Notes: generated from the sequence alone by a model not told the origin. Counted from the stretch's first letter, positions 50,414 to 59,364 are shown. The stretch is 64,000 nt of DNA from Otoolea sp963657995 (GCA_963657995.1 CAVKOQ010000001.1:1-64000), one strand, 5' to 3'. Program-made: numbers and translations.

Positions 50414-51307
50414 ATGAAAGAAGTGAGTGAAAAAAAAGCAACAGGTGAATTTAGGGCAGCGGGACAGATCCTTTTGGCTGGCTTTGGCTGGGGAATAATA
50501 GGAGTGTTTTCACGACCTCTTGCAAACGCAGGGTTGTCAGTTGTACAGATTACGGCACTCAGGTGTACCATTGTTATGATCAGCATGGCTCTTTTGCTTA
50601 TATTTACGGATAGGAGCCGTTTTGTGATTGATTTGAAGGATTTTTGGATTTTTCTTGGAATGGGAATCTTAAGTCTGGTATTCTTTAATGTATGTTATTT
50701 TATAACAATAGAAAATGCTACGCTTGCGGCGGCATCCATCCTGCTTTATACGGCACCATTTTTTGTGCTTTTGATGTCAGCTATTTTCTTTCACGAGAAG
50801 ATGACAAAGAAGAAAACAGCAGCCCTGTTTCTTGCATTTTTCGGCTGTATGCTGGTCAGCGGATTTTCCGGAGGCCATATGAGCCGGCTTGCCATTTTTT
50901 CTGGAGTAGCATCAGGTTTTTGCTACGCACTTTATTCTATATTCGGGACAGCGGCACTTCGTAAATATCATCCGTTTACCGTGGTATTTTATGCCTTTGT
51001 AGCTGCCACACTAAGCCTTGTGCCATTCGCCAAGATGCCTGAAATTATCTCGGTTTTGGTTTCATCTTTCGTAGTCCTTGGCAAAGGAATGGCACTTGGA
51101 GTGGTATCTACATTTTTACCTTTTGTGTTCTATACAACCGGTCTTAGGCAGATGGAGGCTGGAAAGGCATCGGTTCTGGCATTTGCCGAGCCTATGATAG
51201 CTGCAGTGGCCGGTATTTTGATTTTTGGAGAAATGCTGCGATTTGAAAATATGATCGGAATTATCTTGATTTTTACGGCACTTGTATTGCTTAATTATCG
51301 CAGTTAA
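50414..51307 (+). CDS. EamA/DMT-family transporter
   Basis: A 297-residue drug/metabolite transporter-type protein with ten hydrophobic segments arranged as two EamA repeats (about 18-148 and 160-296). The second repeat contains the typical F-A-E-P-M-I-A-A-V-A-G-I-L-I-F-G-E. Family members export amino acids, other metabolites or drugs; the substrate is unknown. A Crp/Fnr-type regulator follows after 20 bp and may control it. Confidence 0.88.
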   Translation: MKEVSEKKATGEFRAAGQILLAGFGWGIIGVFSRPLANAGLSVVQITALRCTIVMISMALLLIFTDRSRFVIDLKDFWIFLGMGILSLVFFNVCYFITIENATLAAASILLYTAPFFVLLMSAIFFHEKMTKKKTAALFLAFFGCMLVSGFSGGHMSRLAIFSGVASGFCYALYSIFGTAALRKYHPFTVVFYAFVAATLSLVPFAKMPEIISVLVSSFVVLGKGMALGVVSTFLPFVFYTTGLRQMEAGKASVLAFAEPMIAAVAGILIFGEMLRFENMIGIILIFTALVLLNYRS

Positions 51308-51327
51308 AGAGAAAGGCGGATATCGCT

Positions 51328-52026
51328 ATGTCATCAAATTATAAGACTGGAGACAATTTGAATCTAAGTACATCAGAAATGCAGATTCTTAGTCGCAGTC
51401 CATTGTTTTTAAACGTAGATGAGTCGGAAGTTGGAGATATGCTTTTGTGCCTGGGAGCCGAGATGCGAAACTATGAAAAGGATGAAATCATATACCGTGC
51501 CGGAGACACGGTCACATCACTTGGAGTGGTGCTTCATGGAAGCGTGATGATAGTTAATGACGATTTGTGGGGAAATCGCAGCATTCTTGACCATGTAGAG
51601 CCGGGGCAGATTTTTGCTGAGACCTACGCCTGTGTGCCGGGAGAAAAGCTTCTTGTTGATGTTTTGGCAGCGGAGACGACAGATGTGTTGTTCTTAAATG
51701 TGGCTAAAATGTTGTCACAATGTACGAATTCATGTGGCCATCATACCAAACTTATCCGCAGTCTCCTTATGATCTCGGCACAAAAGAATCTAAGACTTTC
51801 CAGACGTATATTCAACACTTCATCCAAATCTATACGAGGTCGTCTCCTGTCGTATCTTTCTGATCAATCGGTGCAAAATGCAAGTGATAGTTTTGACATA
51901 CCATTTAACCGTCAGCAGCTTGCTGATTATCTGGGGGTCGATCGTTCGGCACTGTCAGCACAGCTTGGAAAGATGCAAAGGGAAGGAATTTTGGAGTTCA
52001 AAAAAAATCACTTCCATCTGCATTAA
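51328..52026 (+). CDS. Crp/Fnr-family transcriptional regulator
   Basis: A 232-residue regulator: cyclic-nucleotide-binding-like beta-roll at about 25-140 (Y-R-A-G-D-T-V-T-S-L-G-V-V-L-H-G-S-V), a dimer helix, and a winged helix near 190-232 with R-Q-Q-L-A-D-Y-L-G-V-D-R-S-A-L-S. No N-terminal Cys cluster like that of FNR is present, so a direct Fe-S oxygen sensor is unlikely. The ligand is unknown. It is converging with the LysR gene at 52047. Confidence 0.87.
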   Translation: MSSNYKTGDNLNLSTSEMQILSRSPLFLNVDESEVGDMLLCLGAEMRNYEKDEIIYRAGDTVTSLGVVLHGSVMIVNDDLWGNRSILDHVEPGQIFAETYACVPGEKLLVDVLAAETTDVLFLNVAKMLSQCTNSCGHHTKLIRSLLMISAQKNLRLSRRIFNTSSKSIRGRLLSYLSDQSVQNASDSFDIPFNRQQLADYLGVDRSALSAQLGKMQREGILEFKKNHFHLH

Positions 52027-52046
52027 ACTGATTTGCATTAAATTTG

Positions 52047-52964
52047 CTACATTTGAATTTCCTGATCAGGGTGCTTTAGCATATCAAGAAAAGCCTGTGC
52101 CGCCGGTGTCAGTGGACGCATAGGATTTTGCAGGACAAGTATCTGTCTTTTAGGAATAGGAACGTTTAGCTGAAGTTGAAATACCTTGTAATTTAAGAGA
52201 TAATTGCGTGCAAATTCCGAAGGAACGAAACCGATGCCGAGATTGTGAGAAACGGTCGGTGCAATCAGGTCATTGGATGAGACTTCAATGCTTGGATGCA
52301 GATCAAGTCCCTGTTCCTCAAAAAGGCTGTCCCAGAACAGTCTTGTAGTTGTTCCGGATTCCATGCTTATAAGTGGATGCATGCAAAGCTCTTCGAATGA
52401 AAGTGTGCGGTTTTGCAGCTCAGTAAAACGATTTCCGGCTATGACAATATCCTGAAATTCTGCGACAGGCATCACATGTATCAAATCAAGATCCTTTAAA
52501 ATCTCATGGATTGGAGATATGATAACAGCAAAATCATTCTCACCGCCTTTGAGTGAAGAAGCGGTAATCGGTGCAGAATTGGAATGGATCTGCACGGTTA
52601 CATTGGGAAAACGCTGTTGAAATTCTTCCAGATAAGGCAGCAGGAAAAATCTCATCGTAAGCTCACTTGCACCTATAGAGACCTTGCCGCTCTCGCTGCT
52701 TGTATAATCTTTTAAAATCTCTTCTGCACGTCCCATCTGCTGACATGGACGATTAATCTGACGAAACAGAATACGTCCCGCATCGGTCAGCGTCACACCT
52801 TTTTGAGAACGATTGAAAAGTTGGCAGTCAAGCATGCCTTCTAAGTTGTGTATATATTTTGTTACAGTTGGCTGTGTAAGACACAGGTTAAGTGCCGCCT
52901 GTGTGATGTTCTGACATCTGGCAACCTCGTAAAAAACTTTGTAATAATCAAAACTGATGTCCAT
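52047..52964 (-). CDS. LysR-family transcriptional regulator
   Basis: A 305-residue LysR regulator with an N-terminal winged helix (about 1-60; N-I-T-Q-A-A-L-N-L-C-L-T-Q-P-T-V-T) and a periplasmic-binding-protein-like effector domain (about 90-290). It is divergent from atpB with a 239-bp gap holding a 10-bp-arm dyad, which is the place a LysR protein would bind to control itself and the neighbouring operon. The effector is unknown. Control of the ATP synthase genes is inferred from position only. Confidence 0.88.
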   Translation of the reverse strand: MDISFDYYKVFYEVARCQNITQAALNLCLTQPTVTKYIHNLEGMLDCQLFNRSQKGVTLTDAGRILFRQINRPCQQMGRAEEILKDYTSSESGKVSIGASELTMRFFLLPYLEEFQQRFPNVTVQIHSNSAPITASSLKGGENDFAVIISPIHEILKDLDLIHVMPVAEFQDIVIAGNRFTELQNRTLSFEELCMHPLISMESGTTTRLFWDSLFEEQGLDLHPSIEVSSNDLIAPTVSHNLGIGFVPSEFARNYLLNYKVFQLQLNVPIPKRQILVLQNPMRPLTPAAQAFLDMLKHPDQEIQM

Positions 52965-53087
52965 CTAAATAAATTCCCTTCTGGTAGCTATCCTACACAC
53001 TTTATCCTATTTTTCTTAAAATGTCCAGTTACAGTATTATTAAAGAACTTGATATAAATAAATTGAATTTTTGACTTTTGCCATTCA

Positions 53088-53111
53088 TTTTTTCTATGGA
53101 TATAGAAAAAA
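53088..53111. promoter_or_regulatory. Dyad between the LysR gene and atpB
   Basis: TTTTTTCTAT and ATAGAAAAAA are perfect 10-bp arms around GGAT. The inner CTAT-GGAT-ATAG part has the size and symmetry of a LysR-type box. It lies 93 bp before the atpB start. Confidence 0.5.
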
Positions 53112-53203
53112 AATATGATTTTACCATTTCTTTTTTCGGTAGTAAGATCGGGAACAGGCGGAAAAATGTGGTGTATACTAATCCGCAGAAAGGAAGTGAC
53201 AGT

Positions 53204-53881
53204 ATGGGAAATCTGGGAGAGACCCTGATTGAGGAATTGAATTGTGATACGGCCTTTACCATAGGCGGCATCGGAATATCAGAATCTGTTGTGGTTACAT
53301 GGATTATGATGGCAGCGGCACTGATTATTTCGCTGATAGTGACTCATCATCTTAAGGTCGAGAATCCAGGACGCGGACAGCTCCTTTTGGAGAGCTTTGT
53401 AACGTGGCTTCAGGGCATCGGCGAGGGAATCCTCGGAGAAGAAGGAAAGGGATACGCGACTTATCTCACGACGGTTCTCATGTATCTTGGTGTGGCAAAT
53501 CTTATAGGTATACTGGGGTTCAAACCTCCTACCAAGGATCTGAATGTTACAGCAGGATTGGCACTGATGAGTATTGTGCTGATTGAGACGGCGGGGATCA
53601 GAGTCAAAGGTTTTAAAGGATGGTTAAAGAGTTTCACTGAGCCGATAGGTATCGTAACACCTATTAATATCATGGAGGTGTTTATCAAACCGCTGTCGCT
53701 GTGTATGCGACTGTTCGGAAATGTACTGGGTGCATTCGTCATCATGAAACTGATTGAATACATTCTTCCGGTAGGACTTCCGGTATTGTTCAGTGCTTAT
53801 TTTGATATATTTGACGGTCTGATTCAGGCATATGTATTTGTATTCCTGACAGGACTTTTTATCAAAGAAGCTATTGAATAA
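53204..53881 (+). CDS. atpB: ATP synthase F0 subunit a
   Basis: Subunit a forms the ion half-channels beside the c-ring. The 225-residue protein has five to six hydrophobic segments and the essential Arg in L-C-M-R-L-F-G-N-V-L-G-A near residue 168, followed by a final segment with G-L-I-Q-A-Y-V-F-V-F-L-T. I chose the ATG at 53204 after AAGGAAG; the frame extends 42 codons upstream without a ribosome-binding site. No atpI precedes it. First gene of the operon. Confidence 0.95.
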   Translation: MGNLGETLIEELNCDTAFTIGGIGISESVVVTWIMMAAALIISLIVTHHLKVENPGRGQLLLESFVTWLQGIGEGILGEEGKGYATYLTTVLMYLGVANLIGILGFKPPTKDLNVTAGLALMSIVLIETAGIRVKGFKGWLKSFTEPIGIVTPINIMEVFIKPLSLCMRLFGNVLGAFVIMKLIEYILPVGLPVLFSAYFDIFDGLIQAYVFVFLTGLFIKEAIE

Positions 53882-53922
53882 TTTTGATTTGTTTAAATTA
53901 TTAAGAAAAAGGAGACTTTATT

Positions 53923-54147
53923 ATGGGTACAATCATCGCAATCGGAGCAGGACTGGCAGTTCTTGCAGGTGCAGGAGCCGGAATTGGTATAGGAATTGCA
54001 ACATCAAAGGCAGCAGAGGCAGTTGCAAGACAGCCTGAGGCAGAAGGAAAGATTACAAAGATTCTATTGTTAGGTGCGGCACTTGCCGAGGCAACAGCTA
54101 TTTATGGTTTTGTTATTGCCCTTTTGATTATTATTCTATTGAGCTGA
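53923..54147 (+). CDS. atpE: ATP synthase F0 subunit c
   Basis: The 74-residue two-helix proteolipid forms the rotor ring. Helix 1 is Gly/Ala-rich, the polar loop contains A-R-Q-P-E, and helix 2 carries the ion-binding Glu56 in A-L-A-E-A-T-A-I-Y. The Na+-type signature seen in Ilyobacter (Gln in helix 1 and Ser after the Glu) is not present: Ile occupies the first place and Ala the second. That points to proton coupling, though Thr58 and Tyr61 leave some doubt. Confidence 0.95.
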   Translation: MGTIIAIGAGLAVLAGAGAGIGIGIATSKAAEAVARQPEAEGKITKILLLGAALAEATAIYGFVIALLIIILLS

Positions 54148-54178
54148 TAGGAAAAATTAAGAAAGGTGGGGCAAGGCT

Positions 54179-54667
54179 ATGTTAAGGTTGGACATAAACC
54201 TGGTTTTTACGATTATCAACCTCTTGATCTGGTATGTGATTATTCGAATTTTCCTTTTTAAACCGATCAATAAGGTGATTGATAAACGAAATAAGTCAAT
54301 CCAGGAAAAGTATGATGAGGCAAAGAAGTTGCAGGAAGATGCACAGGCTGAGAAAGATAAATATGTGGCCTGCCAGAATGGAATAGAAGAAGAGAAAAAT
54401 AAGGTGCTTGACGCGGCACGTGCGAGTGCACGTGAAGAAGGGCGTCAGTTGATTGAGAATGCTCAGAAAGAGGCAGATAAAGTCATTCGTAAAGCGAATG
54501 AGGATGCACGCAGAGAAAAAGACAAGATGCTTGAACAGGCAAAACATGAGATTTTGTCACTTGTTATTGACGCAGCAGCCGGTTCGATGAATAAGAAATC
54601 GGATGATAGTGCCCTCTATGATGAGTTTTTGGAGAAAGCGGGTATGTCGGAGAATGAAGATAAGTGA
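54179..54667 (+). CDS. atpF: ATP synthase F0 subunit b
   Basis: Subunit b is the peripheral stalk: one N-terminal membrane helix (about 6-26) and a long charged helix (about 30-140). The 162-residue length and the C-terminal D-E-F-L-E-K-A-G are usual, so it is not a b-delta fusion. Its last codons overlap the start of the next gene by 14 bases. No atpH follows, which makes the altered alpha subunit its likely direct partner. Confidence 0.94.
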   Translation: MLRLDINLVFTIINLLIWYVIIRIFLFKPINKVIDKRNKSIQEKYDEAKKLQEDAQAEKDKYVACQNGIEEEKNKVLDAARASAREEGRQLIENAQKEADKVIRKANEDARREKDKMLEQAKHEILSLVIDAAAGSMNKKSDDSALYDEFLEKAGMSENEDK

Positions 54668-56591
54668 TATCGATTTACAGGAAATAGAGAATCAGAAGAT
54701 TTCTGCTGACGATCTTGAGTACATGGATGAGATGCTGTCTGAGACACCCAAACTTGAGAAGCATCCCGAGAATACGGATAAATCTCTTAACTGTGTGCTT
54801 GAATACGTAAAAGAACCGGATGAGAGGCAGAAAGCCGGAATTAAGAATTTTCTTGAGAAGAAATATCCGGGTAGGGAGCTTAAGTTTGAGGTCAAGGAAA
54901 ATCCTTCGCTTGGAAGCGGTTTTATTCTTCGCGTCGGAAGTGAAGAGTATGACTGGAGTACGGAAGGAAGAAAGCGTGCTCTATCAGATAAATTAAAAGA
55001 TATGGCAAGGGGACCTGAATCTGGAAGTTTTCTTACACATAAGGAAGTTATAGGTATCCTAAAGGGAAATCTTAACGGAATTGATGTCACCGCCAGAGAG
55101 ATAGGAAAAGTCAACCGTGTGGGCGATGGTATAGCTTATGTAGACGGAATAGACCATGCGATGTACGGTGAGATTATTGCCTTTGACGGTGATGTCAGAG
55201 GTATGGTACAGGATATCAGGTCAAAGGAAATAGGCTGTATCCTCTTTGGACATGCAGGAAGCATAGGACAGGGAAGCCGTGCGATGAGAACCGGAAAGAT
55301 GGCAGGTATTCCTGTAGGAGAGGGTTTTTTAGGGAGAGTAGTAGATGCCCTGGGAAATCCGATTGATAACAAAGGAGATATAAATACGGTCGAATATCGA
55401 CCGATCGAGTCACCGGCCCCTGGTATCATCGATAGAAAATCGGTAGATACGCCTATGGAAACAGGTATTTTATCGATTGATTCCATGTTCCCGATTGGTC
55501 GAGGACAAAGAGAATTGATAATTGGCGACCGTCAAACCGGTAAGACGTCGATTGCAGTAGATACCATACTGAACCAGAAGGGAAAAGATGTGATTTGTAT
55601 CTATGTTGCTATAGGTCAGAAGGCATCGACGGTATCAAGACTGGTTCATACCTTGGAAAAACATGGTGCCATGGAATACAGCATAGTCCTTTCAGCTACT
55701 GCGAGTGATCCGGCGTCGCTTCAGTATATAGCACCCTATGCAGGAACTGCCCTTGCAGAATATTTCATGTATCAGGGAAGAGATGTGCTGATTATTTACG
55801 ATGATTTGTCAAAACATGCGGTTGCATATAGGGCTTTATCGCTTTTGATGGAGCGTTCACCGGGACGTGAGGCTTATCCGGGTGATGTGTTCTATCTGCA
55901 TTCACGTCTTTTGGAACGTTCTGCAAGACTTTCTGATGAGCTTGGTGGAGGTTCTATAACGGCACTTCCGATTGTAGAGACTCAGGCTGGAGATGTGTCG
56001 GCATATATTCCGACCAACGTCATCTCCATCACAGATGGACAGATTTTCCTTGAAAGCTCACTCTTTTTTGAGGGTATGCGTCCGGCAGTCAATGTGGGAC
56101 TTTCTGTATCCCGTGTCGGCGGTGCGGCACAGACAAAGGCGATGAAAAAGGCAGCCGGAAGTATTCGTATCGATCTTGCACAGTACCGCGAGATGGAAGT
56201 ATTTACGCAGTTTAGCTCGGATCTTGATCCGGCAACAAAGGCGTCGCTTGCTTACGGTAGCGGAATTATGGAACTTTTAAAACAGCCGCTGGAGCATCCG
56301 CTCTCCATGGAAGAACAGGTTATTATTCTGTATGCTGCAACAAGCCATACACTAACTGATATTCCTAAGGAAAATCTCAAGGCATTTCAGGCCGGACTTT
56401 ATGATTTTATAAGAGGTTCATATCCGCAGATAGGAGATGCACTTCACACTACAAAGATATTGTCCGATGATATAAAACGAGAGATTATAAAAGCAGTAGG
56501 TGAATATAAGAAAATATTCTTTAATTCATCAGATGATAAATTTGATGCGGTTCAGTCAGATGAAGCAGATGCAAAAGCAGGTAAACAGTAA
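54654..56591 (+). CDS. atpA: ATP synthase F1 alpha subunit fused to a delta-like C-terminal domain
   Basis: A 645-residue protein about 125-140 residues longer than standard alpha (about 505). Residues 1-45 are acidic linker. Residues about 48-117 resemble the delta/OSCP C-terminal domain: F-L-E-K-K-Y-P-G-R-E-L-K-F-E-V, then N-P-S-L-G-S-G-F-I-L-R-V-G and a Y-D-W-S-T-E-G-R-K-R-A-L end, parallel to the delta pattern of K-x-L-x-x-x-V-x-L, D-x-S-x-x-x-G-x-x-x-R-x-G and I-D-G-S-x-x-x-x-L-x-x-L. Alpha proper starts near 127 with T-H-K-E-V-I-G-I-L and G-K-V-N-R-V-G-D-G-I-A, and is complete: G-D-R-Q-T-G-K-T-S P-loop and V-S-R-V-G-G-A-A-Q arginine motif. The delta N-terminal domain is missing and no separate atpH exists here. 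The ATG at 54654 overlaps atpF; its own Shine-Dalgarno is poor, so coupling is likely. A Met at 117 (base 55002) could be an internal start for plain alpha but lacks a clear site. Confidence 0.88.
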   Translation: MKISDIDLQEIENQKISADDLEYMDEMLSETPKLEKHPENTDKSLNCVLEYVKEPDERQKAGIKNFLEKKYPGRELKFEVKENPSLGSGFILRVGSEEYDWSTEGRKRALSDKLKDMARGPESGSFLTHKEVIGILKGNLNGIDVTAREIGKVNRVGDGIAYVDGIDHAMYGEIIAFDGDVRGMVQDIRSKEIGCILFGHAGSIGQGSRAMRTGKMAGIPVGEGFLGRVVDALGNPIDNKGDINTVEYRPIESPAPGIIDRKSVDTPMETGILSIDSMFPIGRGQRELIIGDRQTGKTSIAVDTILNQKGKDVICIYVAIGQKASTVSRLVHTLEKHGAMEYSIVLSATASDPASLQYIAPYAGTALAEYFMYQGRDVLIIYDDLSKHAVAYRALSLLMERSPGREAYPGDVFYLHSRLLERSARLSDELGGGSITALPIVETQAGDVSAYIPTNVISITDGQIFLESSLFFEGMRPAVNVGLSVSRVGGAAQTKAMKKAAGSIRIDLAQYREMEVFTQFSSDLDPATKASLAYGSGIMELLKQPLEHPLSMEEQVIILYAATSHTLTDIPKENLKAFQAGLYDFIRGSYPQIGDALHTTKILSDDIKREIIKAVGEYKKIFFNSSDDKFDAVQSDEADAKAGKQ

Positions 56592-56605
56592 GGCGGTGAT
56601 GGGAG

Positions 56606-57487
56606 ATGGCAGGACTTAGAGAAATCCAGAATCGAATCCGCAGTATACAGGATACACGAAAGATTACAAATGCTATGTATCTGATTTCGTCAACGAAATT
56701 GAAAAAAGCGAGAAGAGAGCTTTCAGATACGGAACCGTATTTCTACGCGTTGCAGAATATACTTCGCCGAATCCAGAGACATCTTCCGAATATGGAAAGT
56801 CCATATTTTGAAAAGAAGGAACATGAGTCTAAAAGAACCGGACTTCTGGTAATTTCAGGCGATAAGGGTCTGGCTGGTGCTTATAATCACAATATTATGA
56901 AGCTTGCTGATGAATATTTGAGGGATCAGTCAAGAGAGGTTCATCTGTTTGTCGTCGGAGAGACGGGACGCCAGTATTTTGCTTCCCAGCATATACCGAT
57001 AGAGGAAAATTTTAAGTACACGGCACAGGATCCGACATTTAACCGTGCAAGATGGATTACCAATGCACTTTTAGACCAATATATGTCAGGAGAACTGGAT
57101 GAGGTGCATGTGCTTTATACGAGGATGGAAAATGTGATGCAGAGTGTGGCAAAGGATAAGCGAGTGCTTCCGCTTATCAGGCCTGACATGACAAATATTC
57201 CGATTGATGTTATGCAGGAAGAGTTTTCTCTTCGCCCTACTCCAGAACAGGCTTTGGATGCGATTGTCCCCAATTATGTAGCCGGATTTATCTACGGTGC
57301 GTTAGTTGAGTCATTTTGCAGTGAACAGAATGCCCGTATGATGGCCATGGATTCGGCAACTGACAATGCAGACGCACTTTTAAAAGATTTGAATACTATG
57401 TACAACCGCGCACGTCAAGCAGCGATCACTCAGGAGATCACTGAGGTTTGCGGCGGTGCGGCTGCACAGAAAAAAGAACGAGAATAG
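56606..57487 (+). CDS. atpG: ATP synthase F1 subunit gamma
   Basis: The central rotor shaft. The 293-residue protein begins with A-G-L-R-E-I-Q-N-R-I-R-S-I-Q-D-T-R-K-I-T-N-A-M, the conserved N-terminal helix, and ends with Y-N-R-A-R-Q-A-A-I-T-Q-E-I-T-E-V-C-G-G-A, the conserved C-terminal helix. GGGAG precedes the ATG, 15 bp after atpA. Length is normal. Confidence 0.95.
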   Translation: MAGLREIQNRIRSIQDTRKITNAMYLISSTKLKKARRELSDTEPYFYALQNILRRIQRHLPNMESPYFEKKEHESKRTGLLVISGDKGLAGAYNHNIMKLADEYLRDQSREVHLFVVGETGRQYFASQHIPIEENFKYTAQDPTFNRARWITNALLDQYMSGELDEVHVLYTRMENVMQSVAKDKRVLPLIRPDMTNIPIDVMQEEFSLRPTPEQALDAIVPNYVAGFIYGALVESFCSEQNARMMAMDSATDNADALLKDLNTMYNRARQAAITQEITEVCGGAAAQKKERE

Positions 57488-57501
57488 GAGATGAGAGTGT
57501 T

Positions 57502-58944
57502 ATGGGAGAACAGACTGCAGAGACAGTAAAGACCGAATCTGTACTGCCAAAAGGTAAGATTATACAGGTTTCGGGTCCTGTTGTCGATGTGAAATTTGAG
57601 TGTGGTCCTCTTCCGGAAATAAAGGACGCACTCACTGTAGAAAATCAGGGAAAAACCTGTGTGATGGAAGCTGCCAAACACCTTGGCAATAATATAGTAA
57701 GATGTATTATGTTGTCGGCGAGTGAAGGACTTGCTCGTGATATGGAGGTAATACAGACTGGTAAAGGAATCAGCGTACCTGTCGGAGAAAACACACTTGG
57801 AAGACTTTTCAATGTTTTAGGAGAGACTGTCGACGGTGGTAAGATTCTTGAGGGTGAGGAACACTGGTGTATACACAGAGATCCGCCTCCATTTGAGGAT
57901 CAGAGCCCTGTTGCCGAGATTCTTGAGACCGGTATCAAGGTTATCGATCTTTTGGCACCGTATTCAAAAGGCGGTAAGGTAGGTCTATTCGGTGGTGCCG
58001 GTGTAGGAAAAACCGTCCTTATACAGGAATTAATCAGAAATATAGCCATGGAGCATGGCGGATATTCAATTTTCACAGGTGTTGGCGAGCGTTCCCGAGA
58101 AGGTAATGACCTCTGGAGCGAGATGAAAGAGTCAGGGGTACTCGAAAAGACAGCACTGGTATTTGGTCAAATGAATGAGCCGCCGGGAGCTCGTATGAGG
58201 GTTGCTGAGACTGGACTTACGATGGCTGAATATTTCCGTGACAAGATGCATAGAAATGTGTTACTATTTATTGACAATATATTCCGTTATGTGCAGGCTG
58301 GTTCCGAGGTTTCGGCACTTCTTGGTCGTATGCCTTCGGCCGTTGGATATCAGCCGACACTGGCTAATGAGATGGGAGAACTTCAGGAGCGTATCGCATC
58401 CACGAAGGATGGTTCCGTCACATCGATTCAGGCGGTATATGTACCGGCAGATGACCTGACGGACCCGGCACCGGCTACTACATTTACACATCTGGATGCC
58501 ACCACTGTTCTTTCTAGAAAGATAGTAGAACAGGGTATCTATCCGGCAGTAGATCCGCTTGAATCATCTTCACGTATTCTTGAGCCTGATGTAGTGGGAG
58601 AGGAACATTATGAGACGGCCAGAAGAGTACAGGAGATACTGCAGAAATATAAAGAATTGCAGGATATCATTGCTATCCTTGGAATGGATGAACTGTCCGA
58701 GGAAGATAAGTTGACTGTGGGACGTGCAAGAAAGATCCAGCGTTTTCTGTCACAGCCATTTCACGTGGCTGAAAACTTTACAGGTGTGCCGGGAAAGTAT
58801 GTGGCTTTAAGGGATACTGTTAAGGGATTTAAGGCTATACTGGACGGAGAGATGGATGTCTATCCGGAAGCTGCATTCTTTAATGTAGGAACGATTGAAG
58901 ACGTAGTGGCAAAGGCGAAGAGCATGGAAAAACAGGAGGCATAA
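57502..58944 (+). CDS. atpD: ATP synthase F1 subunit beta
   Basis: Catalytic subunit. The 480-residue protein has Walker A G-G-A-G-V-G-K-T, the catalytic Glu in G-V-G-E-R-S-R-E-G-N, M-N-E-P-P-G-A-R and L-F-I-D-N-I-F-R. The first 16 residues precede the beta-barrel domain that starts with G-K-I-I-Q-V-S-G-P-V-V-D-V. The ATG at 57502 is preferred; an upstream in-frame ATG at 57448 lies inside atpG. Confidence 0.96.
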   Translation: MGEQTAETVKTESVLPKGKIIQVSGPVVDVKFECGPLPEIKDALTVENQGKTCVMEAAKHLGNNIVRCIMLSASEGLARDMEVIQTGKGISVPVGENTLGRLFNVLGETVDGGKILEGEEHWCIHRDPPPFEDQSPVAEILETGIKVIDLLAPYSKGGKVGLFGGAGVGKTVLIQELIRNIAMEHGGYSIFTGVGERSREGNDLWSEMKESGVLEKTALVFGQMNEPPGARMRVAETGLTMAEYFRDKMHRNVLLFIDNIFRYVQAGSEVSALLGRMPSAVGYQPTLANEMGELQERIASTKDGSVTSIQAVYVPADDLTDPAPATTFTHLDATTVLSRKIVEQGIYPAVDPLESSSRILEPDVVGEEHYETARRVQEILQKYKELQDIIAILGMDELSEEDKLTVGRARKIQRFLSQPFHVAENFTGVPGKYVALRDTVKGFKAILDGEMDVYPEAAFFNVGTIEDVVAKAKSMEKQEA

Positions 58945-58950
58945 AAGTAG

Positions 58951-59364
58951 ATGGCAGATTTTCATGTAAAAATCATATCCAGCAACAGGACGTTCTATGA
59001 GGGAGTCTGCCACTGCCTGATTCTCCCGGCGGTGGACGGTGAGATGGCTGTCATGGCACATCACGAGAGCGAGATTGTGGCAGTCAAACCAGGATCGATG
59101 CGATATCAGACCAAGGTGGATGGCCCATGGGAAGCGGCTGTTGTAGGTCAGGGCTTTTGCGAGATTGCCAATAACCGTGTTATGCTGTTAGCAGATACTA
59201 TAGAAAAACCTGAGGAGATCGACAGAATCAGGGCAAAGGAAGCACTGGAACGAGCTAAGGAACGTCTGAGACAGAAACAGAGTATCTCAGAATATTACAG
59301 CACTCGTGCTGCCATGGCAAGGGCACTTGTTCGTCTGAAGGAGACGGAAAAATATGTAAAGTAA
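58951..59364 (+). CDS. atpC: ATP synthase F1 subunit epsilon
   Basis: Epsilon ties gamma to the c-ring and can inhibit hydrolysis through its C-terminal helices. The 137-residue protein has the N-terminal beta-sandwich (F-H-V-K-I-I-S-S-N-R-T-F-Y-E-G, L-P-A-V-D-G-E-M-A-V-M-A-H-H) and a two-helix C-terminal domain rich in Ala, Arg and Lys. Last structural gene of the operon; a LysR gene follows after 41 bp with no terminator between. Confidence 0.93.
   Translation: MADFHVKIISSNRTFYEGVCHCLILPAVDGEMAVMAHHESEIVAVKPGSMRYQTKVDGPWEAAVVGQGFCEIANNRVMLLADTIEKPEEIDRIRAKEALERAKERLRQKQSISEYYSTRAAMARALVRLKETEKYVK

Noticed and set aside
54603..54653. Upstream in-frame ATG at 54603 for the fused alpha subunit
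   Set aside because: The extra residues are encoded within atpF in another frame, look random and lack a ribosome-binding site.
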